From assembly GCA_021325095.1 (NCBI GenBank), contig JAJPHV010000122.1:1-33628 (forward strand): DNA of 33,628 bases, given 5' to 3'. Below, piece after piece: positions 16,801 to 25,298 of the stretch (positions within the stretch are counted from its first letter, which is position 1; each line of letters starts with the position of its first letter). The position numbers were made by a program, and so were the translations under genes. The stretch is from Chloroflexota bacterium (lineage in GTDB: Bacteria; Chloroflexota; Anaerolineae; Aggregatilineales; UBA2796). The notes beneath the pieces were generated by a model. That model was not told where the DNA came from and ran no database searches. It saw only the letters and a list, made by a program, of their open reading frames with translations.

Positions 16801-19800
16801 CGCCAGGCGGCCATCGGCGGAGGCGGCGACGGCGACGATCACGTCGGTGTGTCCACTGAGCCGCCGCACCAGTTCGCCCGTCTCCACGTTCCAGAGTTGC
16901 GCGGTCTTGATGCCGCCTGCCAGCAGTACGGTCCTGTTGTCGGGCAAGAAACTGATGCTCTGCGAACTGCCTGGAAACAGGTGAAGCTGCTTGTGGGACT
17001 GCGCATCGTAGAGATAGCTGTCGGAGCCGCTGACCAGGATATAGCGCCCGTCCGGTGAAAAAGCCACCGCACCAACCCGGCTGATCGGATCGGTGAAAAG
17101 CGCGCGCTGCTCGCCCGTCTGGATGTCCCACAGACGGGCCGTTTTGTCGTCGCTGCCCGTCAGCGCCCATTTGCCATCAGCGGAGAGCGCCACCGCGTCG
17201 ACTTCAGCCGTGTGCCCGCTGAAGCGGCGCAACTGCACCCCGCTGTGAACATCCCACAAGACCGCCGTATTATTGCGAGCCGAGGTCAGCAAGTAACGCC
17301 CGTCGGCGGACAGCGCCATGCTCCGGACTTCGTTGCCCTCGCCTGCAAAACGCCGTAACTCCTTGCCGCTCTGGGCATCCCAGACGATGACGTTTCCGCC
17401 CGCGCTGCTGGTGAAAACAGCCCTACCCGATGGATCGAACAAGGCTGTCCAGAGCGCCGCGAGGCCAGCGGCAAGGGTGGGCGGTTTGATCGCCTGAACC
17501 AGTTTGCCGCTCTGTGTCTCCCACAGGCGCACCACGCCGTCTTCTCCGCCCGTCAGGACGGTGCGTGCATCGGGCGAAAGCGCCACGACGGTCAGCTTCG
17601 CGCCATGACGGTACAACTGCCGGGCGTAGTCCAGCAGCGCGGCCCTGGCTAACGACAGGTCAGCCTGCGGTGAGTAATTGGTCTGGATGGCACGCAGACT
17701 GAGCAGTCCGGCCAACTCGACGTTGCCATCGCTGGCCTGCATGATGGTCACGGCTTCGGCGGCCAGCCGCTGGCTTTCGGCACGGATGAAGTTCGACTGC
17801 GCGGTGGCGGCATTGGCGACGGCCTGGCCCTGGGCAACGGTAGCCGTGACTGCGTTGGAGACAGCGGTTTGCGCATTGTTGACAGCCTGGCCCTGCGCGA
17901 TGGTGGCCGTCGCCGCGTTGTTGACAGCCTGCCCTTGCGCGACGGTGGCGGTGGCCGCATTGGCGATGGCAGTCTGGGCATTGTAGACGGCCTGACCCTG
18001 CGCAATGGTGGCCGTAGAAGCATTGAAAACAGCCTGGCCCTGGGCCACCGTAGCCGTGCTTGCGTTGTGTTCGGCAAGCTGCTGCTGGTTGATCGCCAGC
18101 GCCGAGAGCGCCAGCGCCCCAGCGGTTGCGACCAGCAGCACCACCACCAGCGCACGCAGCCGGTTGCGGGAGCGCCGTTCCAGCGCGGCCTCGTGCGCCT
18201 GGCGCGCGGCTTCTTCGGCCAGCCGGGCATTGCGCTGCGCGATGCTGGCTTCCAGGTAGGCACGCTCCTCCTGGTTGAGTTCGAGCGTCGTCTCGGCAGC
18301 CCATGTCTCGAACTGGTCAAGCCGTGTGCCGGAGGCCAGGAAGCTGGCATCGCGGGAGGCGGCGTTCCATTCGGTGACGGCGGCGACCAGCCGGGCGTGC
18401 ATCCGCAGGTCGTCGCGGCTTTCGGCCAGCCAGTCCCGCAGACGCTGCCAGGTGCGGATCAGGGCTTCGTGCGCGATCTCAACGGTGGGGGCGCGGGTCT
18501 GTGGATCGCGGTCAAAGGTCAGCAGGCGGTAGTGGCTGAAGGCATCGACCACCTCATCCATCTTCTGCTTATCGCCGCCCGCCGGGGTCAACTCCACCGT
18601 GCGGATGCGCCGCCGCGTGTCCTCCGTGCCCTCGCCGATGTTCACCAGGCGCAGGAACAACTGGCGCGCGGCCTCCTGGCCCTTTGTATCCAGACTGTTG
18701 TACAGTTCGTCGGCGCGGCGGGCCAGCGCGCCCAGGACGCCGCCGCTGTTCTGGTAAGCGCTGAGGGTGAGCAAATTACCTTCGCGGCGCTCAAAAAGTT
18801 CGGTCAGGGCGTATTGCAGCAGGGGCAGCGCGCCGGGCTGTTCGCCCACGTCGGCGATAATGGCCTCGACCAGGCCCGCTTCCAGCCCGATGCCAACGCG
18901 CTGCGCCGGGCCAGCAATGGCCTCGCGCAACTCGGCGGTATTGAGGGGCAGCACCACCTCGGTGCGCTGGCGGATCAGGTTGCCGAATTCGGGGTAGAGC
19001 AGGGGCCGGTCATAATAATCGGCGCGCAGCGTGACGATAACGCGCAGACGGCTGGCCGGGTCGCTGACGGCGGCGAGCAGGCTGTTGAGCAGATGGGTGC
19101 GTTCGGCCTCGTCGTCGAGCAGCGTGAACACTTCCTCGAACTGGTCGATGACCAGCACCACGTCGCTGCCGGAATCGCCGGGCAATAGCTGGCCGATGGC
19201 GCGCAGCAGCCCGCGCTCATCCTGCATGATCAGCCCGTGCAAATCCTCGACGGGGTTGACGGCGACGCGCAACAGCGCTTCCTCAAGCTGTTCCAGCGGG
19301 CGCGCGCCGGGAACCATTTCCACCAGGAACCAGCGCCGCGACCCGGGCAGCGCCCCCTTGCGCAGCGCCGGGAGCAGTCCGGCCCGCACGACGCTCGACT
19401 TGCCGCTGCCACTTGGCCCGACAACCGCCAGAAAACGCGCATTTGCGGCTTTTTCGCCAAGCCGCGCGGTAAGCTGCTGGATGAGCGTAGCACGCCCGAA
19501 GAAATCGTCGGCGTCGGCTTGCTGGAAGGCGCGCAGGCCCTTATACGGATTTTCGACTTCGGGAGGCGGAACCTCGATCAGTGTCCCTCTGGGGGCTGGC
19601 GTGAGCGGGCTGGCAGGCGTATAGGTCACCTCGTCGGGCGTCACGTCCGAGGCGGCAGTCGGGGCAGCCGGCCTGCCCTCCGTGTCGTGAACCGCCGGCA
19701 TCACGCTAGGAGTCAGGGTTGCACCTTCGGTGTCGAAGGACTCCACCGGCGTGAGGGTGGGTTCGTTCACGTCCACCAGGTCGGTCCTGCGCCCCTCGCG

Positions 19801-20700
19801 GGTCGTTGTACCCGGCACAGCCTGTGTCGGTGCGGTGCGAGCTGCTTCGGAGGCTGCCGGTTGCGCCTGTTTCCTCGAATCGATGGCTTTGCGGAAGGCA
19901 ACGGCCACACTCAGCGCGTCCGGGTAGCGCTGGTCGGGATTCTTGGAGACGGCCTTCTGAATCACCGCGTCAACTGCCGATGGCAGATGCGGGCGGCGGA
20001 CGCGAACGGACGGGATCGGTTCGCGCAGGTGCTTTTGAAGCTGCTCGTAGGGGGACAGGCTCGGAAACGGTGTCTCGCCCGTCAGCAACTCGTAGAGCAT
20101 GATGCCCAGGCTATAGATGTCGGTGCGGGGCGTCACGGGGTCGGTGGTGATCTGCTCCGGCGACAGGTAGGCGGGCGAGCCGACAATGGCTTCCGCCTGG
20201 TCAAGCTCGGCAGTCTGGTTTTCGAGGTCTTTGGCGATGCCGAAATCGGCCAGATAAGCGTTGCCATCCTCGTCCAGCAGGATGTTGTCCGGCTTCAGGT
20301 CGCGGTGGATCACCCCTTTGCGGTGCGCCACCGCCAGCGCCGACGCGATCTGATCGAGAATCTGGGCGATGTGATCGGGCGTCAGCGGGCCGCGTTTGAC
20401 GACTCCGCGCAGACTACCGCCATGCAGCCAGCGCATGACCAGGTATGCGCCCGTCGGGTCGCGCCAATAGTCGTAGAGGGGAACGATGTGGATATGTTCA
20501 AGGCGAGCAACCAGTTGCGCTTCGTTTTCAAAACGCCGGATGAAATCTGGATGATTGGCGAACTCCGGCAGAATGATCTTGATGGCGACCTCGCGGCCCA
20601 CAATGCTCTGAAAGGCTCGATAAACAGCGCCAAAACCGCCTTTACCGATAAGCTGCCGTAGCTCGTAGCCTCGGATCGTCTGGTGGGTGAGATCGGTCAA
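13834..20700 (-). CDS. Giant Ser/Thr protein kinase - STAND NTPase - transmembrane - WD40 receptor
   Basis: A 2288-residue fusion. Residues 12-270: Hanks-type kinase with K41 (VAIK), HRDLKPDN at 132-139 and DFG at 152-154, so active. Residues 271-385: Thr/Pro-rich linker. Residues 386-830: nSTAND1-like NTPase opening NPYKGLRAFQ, Walker A GPSGSGKS at 428-435, Walker B VLVIDQFEE with D519. Residues 848-870: one hydrophobic segment. Residues 879-970: thirteen heptads of the NAxTATV/AQGQAVx type. Residues 1034 to the end: 28 WD40 blades, arranged 14+7+7 with Pro-rich linkers after blades 14 and 21. Topology is inferred: kinase and NTPase inside, propellers outside. It would sense a ligand and signal by NTPase-driven assembly and phosphorylation. 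The TTG start has GGAG ten bases upstream, and no ATG gives a complete kinase N-lobe. Its stop converges on the LacI-family gene. Confidence 0.9.
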   Translation of the reverse strand: MTDLTHQTIRGYELRQLIGKGGFGAVYRAFQSIVGREVAIKIILPEFANHPDFIRRFENEAQLVARLEHIHIVPLYDYWRDPTGAYLVMRWLHGGSLRGVVKRGPLTPDHIAQILDQIASALAVAHRKGVIHRDLKPDNILLDEDGNAYLADFGIAKDLENQTAELDQAEAIVGSPAYLSPEQITTDPVTPRTDIYSLGIMLYELLTGETPFPSLSPYEQLQKHLREPIPSVRVRRPHLPSAVDAVIQKAVSKNPDQRYPDALSVAVAFRKAIDSRKQAQPAASEAARTAPTQAVPGTTTREGRRTDLVDVNEPTLTPVESFDTEGATLTPSVMPAVHDTEGRPAAPTAASDVTPDEVTYTPASPLTPAPRGTLIEVPPPEVENPYKGLRAFQQADADDFFGRATLIQQLTARLGEKAANARFLAVVGPSGSGKSSVVRAGLLPALRKGALPGSRRWFLVEMVPGARPLEQLEEALLRVAVNPVEDLHGLIMQDERGLLRAIGQLLPGDSGSDVVLVIDQFEEVFTLLDDEAERTHLLNSLLAAVSDPASRLRVIVTLRADYYDRPLLYPEFGNLIRQRTEVVLPLNTAELREAIAGPAQRVGIGLEAGLVEAIIADVGEQPGALPLLQYALTELFERREGNLLTLSAYQNSGGVLGALARRADELYNSLDTKGQEAARQLFLRLVNIGEGTEDTRRRIRTVELTPAGGDKQKMDEVVDAFSHYRLLTFDRDPQTRAPTVEIAHEALIRTWQRLRDWLAESRDDLRMHARLVAAVTEWNAASRDASFLASGTRLDQFETWAAETTLELNQEERAYLEASIAQRNARLAEEAARQAHEAALERRSRNRLRALVVVLLVATAGALALSALAINQQQLAEHNASTATVAQGQAVFNASTATIAQGQAVYNAQTAIANAATATVAQGQAVNNAATATIAQGQAVNNAQTAVSNAVTATVAQGQAVANAATAQSNFIRAESQRLAAEAVTIMQASDGNVELAGLLSLRAIQTNYSPQADLSLARAALLDYARQLYRHGAKLTVVALSPDARTVLTGGEDGVVRLWETQSGKLVQAIKPPTLAAGLAALWTALFDPSGRAVFTSSAGGNVIVWDAQSGKELRRFAGEGNEVRSMALSADGRYLLTSARNNTAVLWDVHSGVQLRRFSGHTAEVDAVALSADGKWALTGSDDKTARLWDIQTGEQRALFTDPISRVGAVAFSPDGRYILVSGSDSYLYDAQSHKQLHLFPGSSQSISFLPDNRTVLLAGGIKTAQLWNVETGELVRRLSGHTDVIVAVAASADGRLALTGSWDGTARLWSLQENMAHLRQFAGHTRGIEEVAFSHDGRLALTGSSDNTARLWKVSTGETVYTFSGHTSAVMCVVFAPDDQTALTASSDGTARLWDVATGQEIRKFTGHTDEIRGAVFSPDGKFILTGSLDKTVRLWDVNTGTVIRKFERVGGEALAVAFSPDGQRIAVGAFDGTARIIEVSTGKQLQQLSAGGGDIPFVTTLAFSPDGSLLATGSYDRTVRLFDANSGKALRQLTGHTDAVLRLAFSPDGKTLVTSSLDTTARLWDVATGQELRRFSGHTDQVYGVAFSPDGKLILTGSKDRTARLWDTDYHDTIAYICAHLFRDFTDQERAQYGVTDTQPTCPGAAASQPAAVAPPWTPIPVNTGVAMIGAAPRPRQFAAHKDSVWSVAFSPDGKYLVSGSPDQTAELWDVQTGQAIRQFAGHGEGTIVVALSPDGKYLLTGSEDKTARLWDAQTGQEIRQFTDKAGGVYAIAFSPDGKTILTGSGDRRAHLWDVQTGQEIRSFAGHTDRLRAVAFSPDGTTILTGGYDQTARLWDVQSGAQLHVLVGHTSEIQAVAFSPDGKTVVTAGGAVRSTDAAGDTRVRLWDAQTGNLLRTFIGHSKQVNSVAFSADGKYLLTGASDGTMRLWDVQTGAELRRFVGVGGADDFILTVAFSPDGRLAAEGSFSSKVVQVWNLEPGDLLAPSILPIQPTSTPAPTAAPLGPRTFKGHTKAAFHVAFSPDGQHILTAGNDATVRLWDAGTGAQLRQYPGVSAVFSPDGKYLLFGGLDAQLRDVPTGAGLRLYAGHSNIVSSVAFSPDGQWVLTGSYDQSIILWDARTGEQIRKFSGHTKGVWTARFSPDQKYVISSGLDDTVRLWDVQTGQQLDLLEGIGGFGAAFSPDGKFVAVGGSKPRIIDFAARAVSVELVGHVGAVADVAFSPDGRLVLTCGEDKTVRLWDVATGKELRRFTGADIMWSAVFSPDGKFILTGNNDGTVQLWSASDTS
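17791..18066 (-). repeat. Thirteen-heptad repeat following the transmembrane helix of the kinase
   Basis: Residues 879-970 of the kinase are alternating seven-residue units, NASTATV and AQGQAVF types, with single-unit insertions (NAQTAIA, NAQTAVS). The DNA repeats with a 42-base period. Confidence 0.85.
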
Positions 20701-20789
20701 TTTGCCGTATCTCCAACTAACACAACGAGGAATGTCTTCATGTTACGTTCGCGCGGCGAAATTGGCAATTCGACAGCCGGTGAGCCAGG

Positions 20790-21560
20790 TTATGGTTGCC
20801 CGGTCTGGCTGTAGCGGCCATGCTCGTTGGCGATGTCCACCAGCAATTCCAGTTTCCAGGGTTCGACGCGCGGCGCAACCGAACAGGCCGTGCTGAGGAT
20901 GGCTTCGGCCCGGCCAGCATCCATAACCAGGGCCATCAACGCATCCTGGTAGCCGAACAGTTCCAGGAAGTGCGTGAAGGGCGAGAAGACTTCGCCGTGT
21001 ATGGAGATCGTGTCGCCCACCGCTGCCCGCACCATGTCAATCGTGCGGTAGAAGTAGTCGGGCGGTTCGAGCAGCAGCCCCGGCGCTTTGCCGGGCAGAA
21101 AAGGCGTGTGGTAAACGCCCCAGGTATAGCGCGGCCACTCGTCCAGACGGTCTATGTCGGTGTCGGGGTCGAATTCCAGAAAACTCGGATGGGGAGGCGT
21201 GTCGGGGTCAGTCGGGTCGTAGTAGGGATTGCCATCGGACGGCATAAAGATGTGCGTGCCGTCCTTCCAGTAGATAACCTGGCCGTCGGCCACCTCCTTG
21301 ATGGAGGCCACCTGACTGAGCCAGTCGGGGTCGCGCCCGGGGATATTGATCAGAACCCCGTCGAAGCGGTAACGTTCGCGCAGGGGCAGGAGCGAGTCGG
21401 CAAACGCTTCGCTGGTGAACCAGATTTCATGAAGCTGCCAGCGCTGGCGCATGTTGAGGAAGTAGTGCCCCAGGGCAAGCTGGCACATGACAGGCACGCG
21501 ATCCACTGTCTGGTGGCGCATTGCCAGCGCCATACGCTCTCTGCTGTTCACGCTGCGCAT
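20790..21560 (-). pseudogene. URO-D superfamily protein, apparently internally deleted
   Basis: The 256-residue frame opens with NSRERMALAMRHQTVDRVPV, the standard start of uroporphyrinogen-decarboxylase/methyltransferase relatives, and runs on through HGEVFSPFTHFLELFGY. It then jumps from ALMALVMDAGRAEAIL directly to LSTACSVAPRVEPWKLELLV, which in family members stands near the C-terminus (after a glycine-rich GGGYI-type strand). About 90-110 central residues, including the HTCG-type region, would be missing, and the length is well below the usual 340-380. The reading frame is intact, so a shortened protein may still be made, but catalysis is unlikely. The start is the ATG at 21560 or the GTG at 21551, the latter better spaced from AAGGAG. 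The identification is from memory of the family, not an alignment. Confidence 0.6.
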
Positions 21561-21569
21561 GCTCCTTAT

Positions 21570-21661
21570 CTCACCCCCTACCCCTCTCCACCCAGTGGAG
21601 AGGGGAGTTGTGGTCTGGCGGTTCCCCTCGCTGCTTGCGGAGAGGGGGTAGGGGGTGAGGT
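21570..21661. repeat. Intergenic GAGAGGGG/CTCACC element, copy 4
   Basis: It begins CTCACCCCCTACCCCTCTCC and ends GAGAGGGGGTAGGGGGTGAGG, again an end-to-end inverted repeat with two inner hairpins (one around CCACCCAGTGG, one around CGCTGCTTGCGG). It fills the gap between the HD gene and the URO-D-like gene. Confidence 0.8.
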
Positions 21662-21672
21662 CAATAATCTTC

Positions 21673-22398
21673 TCAGGCGGGTGCTGCTTCCGGGTTCGGT
21701 GCGGCAACCGAAAAAGGATCGTCCATCACGATTTCCGCAGCGACCTGCGCCAGGAAATGCTCGTAAAAGGCGAAACGCTCCTGGCCCAGCCGCTTGCCAG
21801 TGGGCGTGGTCAGCAGTTGCATCCACGCCTTGGCACGCTGCAAAGGCCAGCCAGAGGTCAGTTCTTTGGCCGCATCGGCAAGCTGCCGCCGGGTCGTGCC
21901 CATGAGCAGGACGGCCTGCAAGATATTGCTTGCGCCGATCTTATCCAGTGTATCGGCATCGAACAGGATGCGCGCTTCCAGGCTTAAGGTTTCAGTAAGC
22001 TGCTTCACCTGGTCTTCCACCGGGATTTCGTCATCAAGGTCGCGGTGGTGCTCCCGAATCGCCTCGGCCACCTGTTTGATAAACTGGGGATCGTAGCCTT
22101 CTTTGGTCAGGAAGCGCGTGGCGGTCTCTGCGCCACGCATGGCATGGTATTCCAACTGCACCGTGTAGTGATCGATGTCATGGAAGAGCGCGGCGACCTC
22201 GCACACATCGCACGTGCCCTGCGGCACTCCCTCACCGTCGAGGATTAGCGCCACATTTTTGCGCACATTCAGGGTGTGCGTCCAGCGAGCCGTCGCGCGA
22301 AACTCCGCATTCTGGTGGCCGTAGCTTTGAGCGGTGCGAAGCAGGTAACTGCGTACATAATCCGCCATTTTCTGACGTTGCGCGTCCGATATTGCCAT
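21673..22398 (-). CDS. HD-domain metal-dependent phosphohydrolase-like protein
   Basis: The 241-residue protein carries the HD-domain ligands: H41 (RWTHTLNV), H73-D74 (ALFHDIDHY), the EHHRD segment at 116-120 and D149 (DADTLDKIG). Such proteins hydrolyse phosphate esters or nucleotides, often as (p)ppGpp or nucleotide hydrolases, but this substrate is not evident. It has no membrane segment and no synthetase or GAF domain. The ATG has GGAGA nine bases upstream. The URO-D-like gene lies downstream on the same strand with a repeat element between them. Confidence 0.83.
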   Translation of the reverse strand: MAISDAQRQKMADYVRSYLLRTAQSYGHQNAEFRATARWTHTLNVRKNVALILDGEGVPQGTCDVCEVAALFHDIDHYTVQLEYHAMRGAETATRFLTKEGYDPQFIKQVAEAIREHHRDLDDEIPVEDQVKQLTETLSLEARILFDADTLDKIGASNILQAVLLMGTTRRQLADAAKELTSGWPLQRAKAWMQLLTTPTGKRLGQERFAFYEHFLAQVAAEIVMDDPFSVAAPNPEAAPA

Positions 22399-22467
22399 GT
22401 CAAATATTCTCCAAACGCACCTATATTATTTATGACTCTAGTATGGTTTAAGTGTAGCAGAAATGAT

Positions 22468-22478
22468 GTACCGGGTAC
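22468..22478. promoter_or_regulatory. Palindrome GTACCGGGTAC in a divergent promoter region
   Basis: An exact inverted repeat of five bases per arm in the 113-base gap between the HD gene and the glycosyltransferase gene. It could be an operator shared by both; the motif is short, so chance is possible. Confidence 0.3.
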
Positions 22479-22511
22479 AATCTCCGAGATGAGATTCAGT
22501 GACCGTCCCCG

Positions 22512-25235
22512 ATGAAGCGACGCACGTTTATCTTTCTGGCGCTGGCGATTCTGCTGGGCGCGGTCTTCCTGCGGATCGCCGACCTGCACCGTTTTCCGCC
22601 CGGTCTGCACTACGACGAAGCGGCGGATATGCTCCTGAGCCGGGACATTGCCTGGTACGGCTACCGGCCCTTCCCGGTGGTGACTGCCTATTCGGGCCGC
22701 GAAGCGCTTTTCTATTACCTGGCCGCGCCGCTGCTGCGCATTTTTGGCACAAACGTGATGGCCGCGCGCCTGACCAGCGCCTTCCTGGGTGTTCTGACGG
22801 TGGCCGCAACCATCGCGCTCGGCAAGGCATTGTTCCGCCGCCGACCTCTGGCGCTGATGGCGGGGGCCTGGCTGGCGGTCTCGGGGCCACAGGTCTGGCT
22901 GACGCGGCAGGGCTTCCGCACCAGCCCGCAGCCGCTGCTCGAAACGCTGGGGCTGTGGCTGCTCTGGGTAGCGCTGCGCCGCGTTCGCCGCTGGATGCTG
23001 CCCGCGATCCTGGCCGGTATCTTCTGCGGGCTGGCGCTGTACGTCTACATGGCAGCGCGGGTCTTTCCGCTGTGGCTGGCGCTGCCATTGCTACTGCTGA
23101 TCGTGGTGGATCGGGCTGCGCGAGGTCGGCGCATCCGGCAGGCGCTCGTCTTTTTTGCGGCATTAGGGCTGACGGCCACGCCCATTGCCGTGTTTTACGC
23201 GACACACCTGGACGTGTTCACAGATCGACTGTCGCAGCTTGCGCCCACCGCCGAGACGCCGACACTGCTGGATAGCCTGCGGCTGCACCTGGAAATGTTC
23301 TTCCTGCGGGGCGATCCGCTGCTGCGCTACAACCTGGACGTGGGACGGCCTTTCTTCGACCCGGTGAGCGGCGTGCTGCTGCTGATCGGGTTGGGGGTGG
23401 CGGCTTTCGGCGTGCTGCGCGGCAGAAGCCCGCTCGAAAAGACGGGCGCGGCCTTTGTGCTGCTCTGCCCGCTGCTGATCGCGCCGAGCGTGATCGCAGT
23501 CCAGGGCCTGCCGCCCAGCCACATGCGCTCGGTGGCAATGGTTCCGCTGGTCTTCTTCCTGCCCATGCTGGGGGCTGCTTTTGTGGGCTGGACGATCCGG
23601 ACACGCCCGCGATTGGCGTTCGGGCTGGCGGCGGCCTTGCTGATCGCGCTCGGCGGGCTGACGTGGCGTGACTACCAGGCCTGGGGCGGGCGCGCCGATC
23701 TGTTCTACGACAGCGATGGCGACCTGAATCTGGCGGCGGGCTGGCTGGAAAAGAACGCCCCGCCAAATGCGTTGTTCTACATTGCTTCCCGCTATTACGA
23801 GCACCCAACGGTGCTGGCGCACAACCTCGATCCGCAGCGCATCCGGTGGATGATGCAGGATCACCTGATCTTGCCGCCGCCTGACCGGGGAGCGATCTTC
23901 ATCTTCCCGCGCTCGGTGGACGCCTCGGCCTGGGTCGGGCTGCTGCAGGCGGGCGCGATCAAGGATGTACCAGCCGGGCCGGACGGCCAGCCCGCCTACC
24001 TGGCTTTCCAGTTCACGCCGGGGCAGTTGCACGCACCGGCACCACAGATCGCGCTGGCGGCGAACGTGGACAATGTGCTCCGGCTGCGCGGCGCTGATCT
24101 GTCCCCCGCTGCGGCGGGGCAGACGGCGCAAGTCAGATTGTACTGGGAAGTGCTGAACGCGCCGGGCCGGGACGACCTGGCGCCCGTCGTCAGCGTGACA
24201 GACGACTGGAACAACGAAATCGCGCGGGCCATGCCCTACTTTGAGCATACCGGGCAATGGCAGCCCGGCGAATGGATCATTCAGAACGTCGTGCTCAAAA
24301 TCCCGCCCGGCAATCCGCCTGGCTCGTACTCGGTGCGCGTGGCGTGGGTCGGCAAAGCGCGGCAGAACGACTACCTGCCGCTGCTGGACGACAGGGGCCG
24401 CTTTGCCGGGTTGTGGGCGGAGGCCAGACCGCTGACGGTGAAGGCCGAGCCGTCCGGCGCGCTGTCCGTCCCGGAAAACGCGAACGAGATTGCACCGGGT
24501 CTATATGCGCAGATGAGTGTCCTACCGCCGTCGGCTGTGAGGCAGGGCGAACACCTGCGCTTCGAGGTCAACTGGTTTGTGCAGCAGGCCGTTCGGGGTG
24601 CAAAACGGCTCAAGCTGGTGGCCGATGGCAAAACTCAGGCCGTGTTGTGGGCAGGGAACCCGGTTCACAACACGTACCCGATCAGCGCCTGGCAGCCCGG
24701 CCAGCAGGTGCTAGACCGCTACGACGTGCCGATCCCGGCGGACTTCGCGCCGGGCGATTACCGGATTGCCTTGATGCTGGATGGCGCAAGCAGCCCGATT
24801 TTTTCGCAGCCGCTGCGGGTAACTGCGGTGGCGCGCGAGTTCAGCGTCCCGGCGCTGGCTCACCGGATTAACTGGCGATTTGGCGATTCGATTGCGCTGG
24901 TCGGCTACGAAGTGCAAAAGGGCAGCGACCAGCATGTGACGGTGAGGCTGGCCTGGCAGGCACGCGCCATTCCTGATCGGGACTATACCGTGTTCGTCCA
25001 CCTCAGCAACCCGGACGGCACAATGTTTAGCCAGCAGGACAGCCCGCCCTCACGCCCGACCAGCCAGTGGGTGACGGGCGAGGTTGTGACAGATACCTAC
25101 ATCCTGGCTGCGCCGCCCGGCGACTTTACGATCAGCATCGGGATGTATTTGCAGGGCAACGGGCTGCGACTGCCGATCAACGATCCCGGCGGTATGGCTG
25201 TAGGGGACGAAGCGCGGCTGGCGCTCGGCCCCTGA
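22512..25235 (+). CDS. GT-C-fold membrane glycosyltransferase-like protein (family 39 type)
   Basis: A 907-residue protein. The first half (about 1-405) is an integral membrane domain with roughly ten hydrophobic helices. The acidic DE pair D35-E36 (GLHYDEAADM) lies in the first extracytoplasmic loop, as in PMT/ArnT-type transferases that use lipid-linked sugars. The second half (about 405-907) is hydrophilic and beta-rich, with three similar segments (for example FEHTGQWQPGEWIIQN, ISAWQPGQQVLDRY, RPTSQWVTGEVVTDTY). It is probably an extracytoplasmic carbohydrate-binding-like region. It likely transfers sugar to protein, lipid or cell-surface polymer; donor and acceptor are unknown. No strong ribosome site is visible before the ATG. 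Confidence 0.8.
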   Translation: MKRRTFIFLALAILLGAVFLRIADLHRFPPGLHYDEAADMLLSRDIAWYGYRPFPVVTAYSGREALFYYLAAPLLRIFGTNVMAARLTSAFLGVLTVAATIALGKALFRRRPLALMAGAWLAVSGPQVWLTRQGFRTSPQPLLETLGLWLLWVALRRVRRWMLPAILAGIFCGLALYVYMAARVFPLWLALPLLLLIVVDRAARGRRIRQALVFFAALGLTATPIAVFYATHLDVFTDRLSQLAPTAETPTLLDSLRLHLEMFFLRGDPLLRYNLDVGRPFFDPVSGVLLLIGLGVAAFGVLRGRSPLEKTGAAFVLLCPLLIAPSVIAVQGLPPSHMRSVAMVPLVFFLPMLGAAFVGWTIRTRPRLAFGLAAALLIALGGLTWRDYQAWGGRADLFYDSDGDLNLAAGWLEKNAPPNALFYIASRYYEHPTVLAHNLDPQRIRWMMQDHLILPPPDRGAIFIFPRSVDASAWVGLLQAGAIKDVPAGPDGQPAYLAFQFTPGQLHAPAPQIALAANVDNVLRLRGADLSPAAAGQTAQVRLYWEVLNAPGRDDLAPVVSVTDDWNNEIARAMPYFEHTGQWQPGEWIIQNVVLKIPPGNPPGSYSVRVAWVGKARQNDYLPLLDDRGRFAGLWAEARPLTVKAEPSGALSVPENANEIAPGLYAQMSVLPPSAVRQGEHLRFEVNWFVQQAVRGAKRLKLVADGKTQAVLWAGNPVHNTYPISAWQPGQQVLDRYDVPIPADFAPGDYRIALMLDGASSPIFSQPLRVTAVAREFSVPALAHRINWRFGDSIALVGYEVQKGSDQHVTVRLAWQARAIPDRDYTVFVHLSNPDGTMFSQQDSPPSRPTSQWVTGEVVTDTYILAAPPGDFTISIGMYLQGNGLRLPINDPGGMAVGDEARLALGP

Positions 25236-25298
25236 GCCGGGGTATGTACGGCAGTTCTGGTGTATCATTGACAGTACACGTCCGGAAGCAGAGCCACC

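Noticed and set aside
13834..17601. Regular repeats that could be taken for a CRISPR array
   Set aside because: The period is about 126 bases in an intact frame and encodes WD40 blades; there are no identical direct repeats with unique spacers.
17869..20661. Long plus-strand frames opposite the kinase
   Set aside because: Shadows of the kinase/NTPase coding sequence with no domains of their own.
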